Shown in pieces: positions 34,337 to 40,445 of a DNA stretch of 40,445 nucleotides. Numbering within the stretch: position 1 is the stretch's first letter; every line of letters begins with the position of its first letter. Below the pieces are notes generated by a model that had not been told where the DNA came from, searched no databases, and saw only the letters and a list, made by a program, of their open reading frames with translations. The position numbers were made by a program, and so were the translations under genes. Source of the DNA: an uncultured Lachnospiraceae bacterium (GTDB lineage: Bacteria; Bacillota; Clostridia; Lachnospirales; Lachnospiraceae); contig CADABA010000018.1 in assembly GCA_902785985.1 (NCBI GenBank), positions 1 through 40,445 on the forward strand. Reading direction: 5' to 3'.

Positions 34337-35573
34337 TCAGTCCACGCCCTCGACCATCGGAACTACGCTTCCTCCGTACGGGATAATGTAAACTGTCTTA
34401 TCAGAAAAATCTATTCCTCTCATAAGCTCAGCAACATCAGTATATGCTGTCATGCCCATGGGGCGTGTGGTATCGTTATCTATTGTTGTAAGAACTCTGC
34501 ACTCTCCCTTTTTAAGGTTCTCTACAGTCAGGTAAAAAATAAATCCCCCTATAGTAAAGTCAGCCCTGAGGGCAGAATCAAGTCTTCCTTCCCTGAGAGG
34601 CTTAAGCCACGCTGTGTAGTCCGGCGCTCCACACCCTTCAGGACATTTTGCAAGCCAGATCATCCGGCCTCCCTCCTTCATGGCCCGCATTCCGTTGATC
34701 ATTCCCTTGCAGCCCTGATACAGGTTCATATCCTTTGGCGCTCCGCCGCTGGATACGATCACGATATCAGCTTCACCGGGGATCCATTTCTCATAGCACT
34801 TCTTCTGGAATTGGCAGCTCTCTTTCCAGCTTTCATAAAGGTCTCCGCCAAAGAGACCGCTGAATCTGCCGCTCGTGGCAACCACAATGTTGATGCCATA
34901 GGCAATATCAAGAAGGGCTGCTGCTTCATTCATATCTTCATTTACAGGATTGTTTTCCAGAAGAGCGCATCCGACCCTTGGATCTGTATGGGCAATATCG
35001 GGGTCCAGGGCCATTTCATGATTCTGTCTGATCGTCTTTCTTGACGCTGCTCCGGGAAGGATATTCTTCCTGCCCGATCACTTTTCGGCCGATCAGCAGG
35101 GGATTGACCTCGACATCGGTTCCTCTGCGTGTAGTTCCCACATACACATTCTCTCCGTCACAGTCATGGTCCAGGACCTGAACGTTTTCATACATATAAG
35201 AGCCGGCGATTATTTCTTTTTCATGCTCTGTAGATTTCCTGTGTGTGCCAAGAGCAATCAGGACAATGATGTTCTCAAAGGCCACTCCCATGTCGTCGTG
35301 CAGGTAATGTCCGAGGAATGTCATGATCTCTCCCTGATGCATCCAGCTTCTGGTGATGTCAGACACTACGATCGTGACCCTGTCCCCGGCATGGATCCTC
35401 TCCTTAAGGGGTTTTCCTCCGATTGCCCCCTCTTCGACGCACTGTCTGAAAGCTTCTACCACATCCTCTATTTCAGGCATAGGGTCAGGATTCAGCACCT
35501 CCACGGTCCTGGCGCCTTTCACCTCGATTTCCACTTCATCCGTTCCATATTTCATTCTGGCTGTATAATCCAT
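34337..35573 (-). pseudogene. larA: LarA-type lactate racemase with internal deletion
   Basis: Family DUF2088/LarA enzymes use a nickel-pincer cofactor to racemise lactate or other 2-hydroxyacids. The first frame (MDYTARMKYGTDEVEIEV at 35573, TIVVSDITRSWMH, LIALGTHRKSTEHE) covers the N-terminal domain to PLLIGRKVI. After a frame change at 35072-35078 the sequence resumes with GRKNILPGAASRKTI and MALDPDIAHTDPRVG through GGAPKDMNLYQG to the C-terminus. About 15 residues are missing (normally an S-x-G-G-T-x-H-H-L-M-x-G-Y-x-G segment, near the cofactor site). No larB, larC or larE is nearby, so cofactor supply would be elsewhere. Not functional as read. Confidence 0.8.
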
Positions 35574-35671
35574 GACCAATACTTCCCTAAGACCTTTCCG
35601 CCGAATCCGCGATAATATGATTGTTTTCGTAAAGCTCACGTTTAAAAACGCGAGAATGCGCCGGTTACTTT

Positions 35672-36064
35672 TCAGAAATCCACAAGGAAAATACCGATGC
35701 TTATCTGCGTAAAGCTCCTGCGCTTTTCAATCTTTGTGATCCTCGCAATGAGAAGTTTTCCCGCATCCATGAGCCGGGCAAAGATAATATTGTCCTTCTC
35801 CGGCACATAGCCCAGCTTCTTCCTCTCATCGGTCAGAATCATGACAGCGTTGCTGTCAAATTTGTTATTCTCCCGCATAAGGGACAGCTTATCGCCGACC
35901 CTGATCGTATCCAGAACAGAAGGGTCTGCCAGATGCGTCGTGCCGGCCACGAAGGAATCAAACAGATGGATCTCTTTTGTGAGCGGCTTGATGATATTCC
36001 CAAGATCACGTTCTTCTACAAGGGATATAAATCCATCCTCTTTTATGCTCAGTTCATTTTCCAT
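35672..36064 (-). CDS. HIRAN domain protein
   Basis: A 130-residue protein that is mostly one HIRAN domain: FDSFVAGTTHLADPSVLDTI, GDKLSLMRENNKFDSNAVMI and KKLGYVPEKDNIIFARLMDA. HIRAN modules bind DNA ends or damaged DNA and are usually attached to helicases or nucleases; standalone forms are common in Firmicutes. The start overlaps the J-domain gene by 16 bases, indicating coupled translation. Soluble; no catalytic motif. Last gene of a three-gene unit. Confidence 0.85.
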   Translation of the reverse strand: MENELSIKEDGFISLVEERDLGNIIKPLTKEIHLFDSFVAGTTHLADPSVLDTIRVGDKLSLMRENNKFDSNAVMILTDERKKLGYVPEKDNIIFARLMDAGKLLIARITKIEKRRSFTQISIGIFLVDF

Positions 36065-36828
36065 ATGATCTTCACCCCGCTTTTCAGTAATCCGTCGATG
36101 ACAGAATCCAGTTCTTTTTCATACTCCGTATAGCTCCTGATCTGTTCTTCAAGGTCCCGCCTTTTCTCCGCGACTAGCTCCGGATCTTCCAGAAGATATT
36201 TGTACTGATACGGATCCGTCTCACGGATCTTTTTGATTTCCGCCTCGACCGCCTCGATCTTTTCCGCAAGATTCGGAATCTCGATCTCCGTACAGCCCAT
36301 GTTGAGACGCTCAAGCGCTTTATTCACAAGGATCTCAAGTTCCTCCATATCCTCCAGATTGTTGCAGTTATAGGCTGTCATGACCGCATTCCACAGCTCC
36401 ATCAGTTCCGGAATCTCCGCTGTCATCGGATTAATATCCGGATGCAGCTGCTTTGCCAGCCTGCGGTAAATTCTTTTGATCTTCAGAAGCTTCACCGAAG
36501 TGATCTCCGTCATCTCTTTCGCAGCGCTGTTTTCTTTCAGCATATCCTGAAGCTTTTTCTGATATGCCTGCATTTCCTCCGCAAGCAGTGCCTCGATTTC
36601 CGCCTGATCGATCACCTCTCCGCAGTTGATCGCCATCTGATAGTATCCGATCAACTTTTTCTTTTTAATACAGGCGATCTGCTTCTCGAACAATGACAAA
36701 TGCAGCTCGCCGAATTCTCTCACATAAAGTCCGTGGTAGATGCGGGCCTCTTTGCGCAGCTGATCTCTCTCAAGGAGAAGCTCCTCATAGCGGGAATATT
36801 CCGCGTTTCTTACCTTAATGATCTCCAT
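36049..36828 (-). CDS. J-domain protein with coiled coil
   Basis: A 259-residue protein, largely helical. A J-domain-like segment is visible at about 110-165: LLKIKRIYRRLAKQLHPDIN, with the diagnostic H-P-D, followed by ELWNAVMTAYNCNN. This would stimulate a DnaK-type chaperone. The flanks (about 10-100 and 185-250) are charged coiled coils. It lacks the Gly/Phe, zinc and substrate domains of true DnaJ, so it is a dedicated co-chaperone. Its start overlaps the end of the Sel1-type gene when that gene's second frame is read, and it overlaps the HIRAN gene by 16 bases, so the three were one coupled operon. Confidence 0.8.
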   Translation of the reverse strand: MEIIKVRNAEYSRYEELLLERDQLRKEARIYHGLYVREFGELHLSLFEKQIACIKKKKLIGYYQMAINCGEVIDQAEIEALLAEEMQAYQKKLQDMLKENSAAKEMTEITSVKLLKIKRIYRRLAKQLHPDINPMTAEIPELMELWNAVMTAYNCNNLEDMEELEILVNKALERLNMGCTEIEIPNLAEKIEAVEAEIKKIRETDPYQYKYLLEDPELVAEKRRDLEEQIRSYTEYEKELDSVIDGLLKSGVKIIWKMN

Positions 36829-37614
36829 CTTCCATCTTCACCTCGAACCCGTAAAAGTCATCACAGACCGCAGTCAGCTTATTTCCGCCAAGAACGGCTT
36901 TCTGAAAGAAGTCATCTCTCGTGCGGTACCATTTATCGTTAAAATGAACGACGCACGCGCCTTCCTCCATCACCGATTCCAGATTCTGCTCTTCATCCTC
37001 ATAGAAAAATGATATTTTTGCCGGCCGATTGAGAACATAATAGAGATCATAAAAATCGACATAATCCGGATCTTATACAGATCATCGATCAGCCACTTCA
37101 TGATATTGAGGTTTCCGAAAAACGCATTATAAGAGATCCGCTGTGCCAGGAAATCCTTGGCTCTGAGGTATAGATCCGCCGCATCCTCCATGCGGCCCTG
37201 TTCTTTCCGGATGCGGGCAAGTCTTGTGAACACTTCCGGAAGCGGCGCTCCCAGATTCCGGGCATTTTTCACTTTCGGGTAAAGCTCCTCTATGATCTCC
37301 CTGTACTTCTCCGGATCCTTTTCGACGAAATATCCGTTCTTATACATATCAGCGACTTTATAGGTGCTGACAAGATTCCCTCTTTCCATGGACTTTACAT
37401 AGTGCCGGAATGCTTTCTCATAATCTCGTTCACCGGTCCGCCCGTAATACCAGATGTATCCGAGGCATTCGTCCAGCTGCATCATATCTTCCGGCAGATT
37501 CTCTTCCCGGATCAGGAAGTCCATCGCCTCCGTATACAGAAAATCATCTTCCTCCGAGGGATCAGACATCCCGTAATACCGCTCTTCGATTTCTCTTGCT
37601 TCTTTTACAGTCAT
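36815..37614 (-). pseudogene. Sel1/TPR-type protein, frameshifted near its C-terminus
   Basis: From ATG 37614 the protein reads MTVKEAREIEERYYGMSD, a Sel1-type helical repeat (LGYIWYYGRTGERDYEKAFR, KVADMYKNGYFVEKDPEKYR) and LNIMKWLIDDLYK. At 37066-37072 the frame shifts. In the original frame it ends at 36970; in the other it continues DPDYVDFYDLYYVLNRPAKI, FFYEDEEQNLESVMEEGACV, FNDKWYRTRDDFF to a TAA at 36815-36817 that overlaps the start of the J-domain gene. The good coding match and the overlap show that the second frame is the real C-terminus. A one- or few-base deletion, real or artefactual. Confidence 0.7.
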
Positions 37615-37847
37615 AAAATCCTCTTTATCGTCAGTTTCTTTCGAAAGTTCCTACAAGAAATATTGTATGCTGTAATAAGAACAATGTCAATTTTATGGTG
37701 TCGATGCCTGCCGACATTCATATACTATCTGTATCTTTTTAACAGACAGACCACAGACAGACCCACCGTAATGTGACAGACCCAAAAGACCAAACAGATC
37801 TTAATCCTGCAGGATCACCGAATCGTCAACATTTTTCGATCATCTGA

Positions 37848-37917
37848 GATCAGGAACACCTCGGCGTTCTTGCCGCGCCGCGCAGGGTACGAAGCACCTT
37901 CCTGTTTGCGCGGCTGC
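37848..37917 (+). repeat. Dispersed palindromic repeat, copy 7 (reference copy)
   Basis: Reads GATCAGGAACACCTCGGCGT, TCTTGCCGCGCCGCGCAGGG, TACGAAGCACCTTCCTG and TTTGCGCGGCTGC. Hairpin one is GAACACC/GGCGTTC; hairpin two has outer arms GCCGCGC/GCGCGGC. It lies in the 404-base gap between the Sel1-type gene and treR. The rest of that gap (37615-37847) shows no feature. Confidence 0.75.
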
Positions 37918-37934
37918 TATTTTCATCTCTGAAA

Positions 37935-37976
37935 ATGCCGCGGCCTCCTATCCATACAGATAAGAGACCGCGGCAT
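37935..37976 (-). terminator. Terminator of treR
   Basis: Minus strand ATGCCGCGGTCTC (37976-37964) pairs with GAGGCCGCGGCAT (37947-37935) with one mismatch around a 16-base loop, followed by TTTTC. It lies 43 bases after the treR stop. Confidence 0.75.
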
Positions 37977-38018
37977 TCATTTCAAAAACCGGATAAGAAA
38001 TGCTGGTGCTCGTCTTTC

Positions 38019-38741
38019 TCAGCCTTTCCTTCGCGCCTGTGAGTAAAATATAAATTTATCCGGGCGATGTCTTGACTCCGTGTACTCGAACATCAGCCCG
38101 TTCATATCGTATGTCTTCGATGACACGACCGCAACGCAGTCATAATCATTCATCTTCAGGATCTTCTCATCCGCCTCAGTCCGCTTCTCGACAGTCAGGC
38201 GACGAAGGGTCGTCAGGATCCGCACCCCAAGAACATTTTCTATATATTCATAGACTGAGCTCTCCGCAATCTCCTTCGTGAGACCCGGCACAGAAGAAGC
38301 CAGGAACCAGTTATTGTCGATGATCATCGGAATATTGTCGATGATCCTGATCCTCTGAAGATAGACGACCTTCTCTCCGACAGGAAAACCTGTCCTTCTG
38401 GCAATTCGCTGGTCGACCTCTGTCTCGAGAAATACACGCACCTTCGTCTCATAGCTCAGGTTATTTCTGGCTGCTGCCTCTCTCAGAGTCTCCACATCGC
38501 TGAACGCGAACTCTGACTGGACGGGACGGACCCATATGACGATCACGCCCTTTCCGCGCATACTCTGGACAAATCCCTCATCCGCCAGCTGACTGATCGC
38601 TCTCCTCACTGTGTTTCTCGAGCAGGAAAATTCCTCTATCAGCGTATGTTCGGAGGGGATGTAAGTTCCGTTCGGATATTCTCCGCTCAGGATCCTGTCC
38701 TTCAGTACTTTATATATGTTTGTAAATTTCTCTGTCGGCAT
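38019..38741 (-). CDS. treR: TreR-type GntR-family trehalose repressor
   Basis: A 240-residue regulator: an N-terminal winged HTH (IYKVLKDRILSGEYPNGTYI, PSEHTLIEEFSCSRNTVRRA) and a UTRA effector domain. The effector domain carries the TreR-like pattern LTKEIAESSVYEYIENVLGV and FEYTESRHRPDKFIF, seen in Bacillus TreR, which responds to trehalose 6-phosphate. GGGG lies 6 bases before the ATG. It is monocistronic and about 9 kb from the trehalose genes, but its likely operators are there (29603-29672) and in its own leader (38760-38770). The gene is intact while both target genes are broken. Confidence 0.87.
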   Translation of the reverse strand: MPTEKFTNIYKVLKDRILSGEYPNGTYIPSEHTLIEEFSCSRNTVRRAISQLADEGFVQSMRGKGVIVIWVRPVQSEFAFSDVETLREAAARNNLSYETKVRVFLETEVDQRIARRTGFPVGEKVVYLQRIRIIDNIPMIIDNNWFLASSVPGLTKEIAESSVYEYIENVLGVRILTTLRRLTVEKRTEADEKILKMNDYDCVAVVSSKTYDMNGLMFEYTESRHRPDKFIFYSQARRKG

Positions 38742-38759
38742 AGATGTCCCCTCTCATCC

Positions 38760-38791
38760 TGTTTAAACAATTTCCTGTGTGACTAATTATA
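38760..38791 (-). promoter_or_regulatory. treR promoter with TreR-like dyad
   Basis: Minus strand extended -10 TGCTATAAT (TATAAT at 38791-38786) with no good -35. A dyad TTGTTTAAACA (38770-38760) lies just downstream of the predicted start and resembles the tre operators, suggesting autoregulation. Confidence 0.55.
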
Positions 38792-38940
38792 GCACCATTT
38801 TCCGGAAATGCGATACCTGCCCTGAAATTTTGTAAAAAATCTCTGTAAATGTGTCCTTCCCCTGAATCATTATTTCAAGCCGGCAGATCATCGCCTCGGA
38901 ACATCTCCTGCAAGGATTTTCTGCGCTTTTCTCCCTGTTC

Positions 38941-39040
38941 TGTTCGCCAATCTTCTCCTCTGTTCGCCAATCTTCTCCTCTGTTCGCCAATCTTCTCCTC
39001 TGTTCGCCAATCTTCTCCTCTGTTCGGCAATCTCCTCTTA
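38941..39040. repeat. 20-base tandem repeat, four perfect copies and a fifth diverged
   Basis: TGTTCGCCAATCTTCTCCTC occurs at 38941, 38961, 38981 and 39001 without change, then a diverged TGTTCGGCAATCTCCTC at 39021. It lies between treR and the YtrA operon. The unit length is not a multiple of three, so the open frames through it are chance. The rest of 38792-39104 shows no gene. Confidence 0.95.
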
Positions 39041-39104
39041 ACTTCCACGGGCAGAAAGATTTCGGCGCTTCCAAGCAGAAATGATAAAATAACAAATAAT
39101 ACAC

Positions 39105-39162
39105 TTGACAACAGTTCTATACTGTTATACACTGTTTATAGCTTAAGCATAACTGTATACAG
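39105..39162 (+). promoter_or_regulatory. Promoter and operators of the GntR/ABC operon
   Basis: TTGACA (39105-39110), 17-base spacer, TACACT (39128-39133). AACAGT/ACTGTT arms (39110-39115 and 39121-39126) fill the spacer, and a perfect palindrome CTGTATACAG lies at 39153-39162 before the start codon. These are likely sites for the adjacent YtrA-type repressor. Confidence 0.75.
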
Positions 39163-39172
39163 GGGTTAATAT

Positions 39173-39544
39173 ATGAACATCATCATCAACTCATCCTCAA
39201 TGGTTCCGATCTATGAACAGATCGTCGAATCGGTCAAAAAATCAATCGCTTCCGGCGAACTTAAGCCGGAGGAGGCTCTGCCCTCTGTTCGCGGCCTGGC
39301 AAGAGACCTGAAAATCAGCGCTCTTACAGTAAAGAAGGCCTACGATCAGCTGGAGGAGGAAGGTTTTACCGTGACAGTTCACGGAAAAGGGACTTTTGTC
39401 CTCAATATAAATAATGAACGGGTCCGGGAAGAACAGATGAAAGAACTTGAAAATGATATGCAGGTCATTGTCGATAAAGCACGTCGATATGACATTTCCA
39501 TGGATGAATTGAGGGACTTGTTCCGTCTTGTTACGGAGGATTGA
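39173..39544 (+). CDS. YtrA-family GntR transcriptional regulator
   Basis: A 123-residue regulator: an N-terminal GntR winged helix (MVPIYEQIVESVKKSIASGE, LPSVRGLARDLKISALTVKK, GKGTFVLN) and a short C-terminal dimerisation helix pair with no effector-binding domain, the YtrA pattern. Such proteins repress the ABC exporter gene that follows, which begins 3 bases after this stop. AGGGG lies before the ATG. The dyads in the promoter are its probable operators. Inducers are often cell-envelope antibiotics, but nothing in the sequence shows which. Confidence 0.9.
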   Translation: MNIIINSSSMVPIYEQIVESVKKSIASGELKPEEALPSVRGLARDLKISALTVKKAYDQLEEEGFTVTVHGKGTFVLNINNERVREEQMKELENDMQVIVDKARRYDISMDELRDLFRLVTED

Positions 39545-39547
39545 ACT

Positions 39548-40414
39548 ATGCTTAAAATCAATGGTTTGAAAAAATCTTACGGAGACTTTCATCTGGATGT
39601 CTCCATGGAAGTTCCGACAGGAATGGTGGTCGGCCTGGTAGGCTCCAACGGAGCGGGGAAAAGTACCACTATAAAATCTGTGCTTCAGCTGATCCGGCCG
39701 GATGCGGGCTCGATCCTGTTCTGCGGTAATGAATGCGGAGCCGGCGGATCACTGCTTACAAAAAGTGAAAAAGAAATGATGGGCATCGTATTATCGGATT
39801 CAGGGTTCTCCGCCTACCTGACACCTTCAGATATCAAAAGTATCTGCGCTGCGATGTATACGAAATTTGATAAAAATAAATTTTCTGCCTTATGCCGTGA
39901 TCTTGAGATTCCTGAACGAAAGCAGATCCGGACCTTCTCCACGGGAATGAAAGCGAAGCTGAAGGTAGCCGCGGCACTCTGCCATGACGCGCGTTTTCTG
40001 ATCATGGATGAGCCGACTTCCGGCCTCGATGTAATCGTAAGAGACCATGTTCTGGATCTCCTCCGGGCTTATATGGAAGAAAAAGAGGACAGAAGTATTC
40101 TGATCAGCTCCCATATATCCTCTGATCTGGAAAGTATCTGCGATACCCTGTACATGATCAAAAAAGGACAGATCGTATTCCACGAGGATACTGATATCCT
40201 GCTGTCGAGGTACGGAATACTCAAGTGCAGTGAAGAACAATATAACGAGATCGACAGACAGTTTATCTGCCGCAGGATAAAAGAATCGTTCGGCTATACC
40301 TGCCTTACATCAGAAAAGCATTTCTATTTGGAAAATTACCCGAAGATGGTCATAGAGAACAGCGGAATCGATGATCTTATTCTGCTGATGGAGAAAGGAG
40401 AGGATGTTTCATGA
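39548..40414 (+). CDS. ABC transporter ATP-binding protein
   Basis: A 288-residue ATPase with Walker A GSNGAGKSTT, signature FSTGMKAKLK (a degenerate form common in YtrB-like proteins), Walker B FLIMDEPTSGLD and H-loop ISSHISSD, plus a C-terminal extension of about 70 residues (RRIKESFGYTCLTSEKHFYL). It powers the permease whose gene starts within its stop codon (ATGA overlap at 40411). It is cotranscribed with the YtrA-type regulator. Substrate unknown; envelope-stress export is typical of the family. Confidence 0.92.
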   Translation: MLKINGLKKSYGDFHLDVSMEVPTGMVVGLVGSNGAGKSTTIKSVLQLIRPDAGSILFCGNECGAGGSLLTKSEKEMMGIVLSDSGFSAYLTPSDIKSICAAMYTKFDKNKFSALCRDLEIPERKQIRTFSTGMKAKLKVAAALCHDARFLIMDEPTSGLDVIVRDHVLDLLRAYMEEKEDRSILISSHISSDLESICDTLYMIKKGQIVFHEDTDILLSRYGILKCSEEQYNEIDRQFICRRIKESFGYTCLTSEKHFYLENYPKMVIENSGIDDLILLMEKGEDVS

Positions 40415-40445
40415 AAGGCCTGCTGCTCAAAGATATGCTGCTCCT
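40411..40445 (+). CDS. ABC permease, N-terminal fragment at window edge
   Basis: An ATG at 40411 overlaps the stop of the ATPase gene (ATGA), with AAAGGAGAGG upstream. The visible residues are MKGLLLKDMLL, typical of the start of YtrC-like or ABC-2 permeases. The gene continues beyond the window. Confidence 0.7.
   Translation, partial: MKGLLLKDMLL

Noticed and set aside
38941..39040. CRISPR-like array of 20-base repeats
   Set aside because: The units are directly adjacent with no spacers, so this is a simple tandem repeat. No cas adaptation genes are near.
38787..39132. Minus-strand frames encoding RGEDWRTEEK-type repeats
   Set aside because: They are produced by the 20-base tandem repeat, whose unit is not a multiple of three; no start signal.

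Overview
The window looks like chromosomal DNA of a Gram-positive anaerobe of the Clostridia, most likely a Lachnospiraceae-type gut bacterium. The signs are strong AGGAGG-type ribosome binding sites, moderate GC, PepC, a two-gene SufC/SufB-like (SMS-type) iron-sulfur locus, a trehalose PTS with TreR, a YtrA-type GntR/ABC operon and an ATC-hydrolase family protein. This placement is inferred from gene content only. I saw no rRNA, tRNA, transposase, integrase or CRISPR array.

Layout. 1-1953 (minus): three small genes of unknown function and a deleted XRE-type regulator. 2297-6217: intact housekeeping genes (pepC, a GH5 glycosidase, an esterase). 6315-23148 (minus): one long operon with every reading frame open, read from a promoter at 23384-23412. 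Its order is protein kinase, TerY-like vWA, PP2C phosphatase, a 1452-residue Sel1-repeat protein, a Cas10-like palm protein with a GGDD motif, a Csm4-like RAMP protein, a UPF1/DNA2-type SF1 helicase, an HTH/Sel1 protein, a second vWA protein, and a membrane zinc-ribbon protein with three OB-like repeats. 23778-29258 (minus): SufC/SufB-like genes, a trehalose-6-phosphate hydrolase and a trehalose PTS IIBCA, the last two under a promoter with TreR-type operators. 29841-31016 (plus): an AT-rich orphan TPR/coiled-coil gene. 31213-35573: mostly gene remnants (ABC transporters, alpha/beta hydrolase, P-loop kinase, larA) and an ATC hydrolase. 35672-37614 (minus): a Sel1/J-domain/HIRAN cassette. 38019-38741 (minus): treR. 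39173-end (plus): YtrA-type regulator, ABC ATPase and the start of its permease.

The centre of interest is the 17-kb operon. It joins a kinase/vWA/phosphatase triad (the TerY-P triad of Anantharaman, Iyer and Aravind) to a reduced type III CRISPR-like core: one Cas10-like putative nucleotide cyclase and one Csm4-like protein, with no Cas7 backbone, Cas11, Cas6, HD nuclease domain, array or obvious CARF effector. Two paralogous vWA proteins, two Sel1-repeat proteins, a helicase and a membrane protein complete it. My reading is a conflict or stress-response system in which a Cas10-type signal is sensed or gated by protein phosphorylation; the function is inference. Copies of a dispersed palindromic repeat lie just outside both ends of the operon in the same orientation.

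The second theme is decay. At least ten genes outside the operon carry internal deletions of a few to several hundred bases, several out of frame. They are either real reductive evolution or an assembly artefact; the broken SufB-like gene, whose product is normally important, makes read-level checking worthwhile. Expected family sequences used to place these deletions come from memory, not from an alignment.
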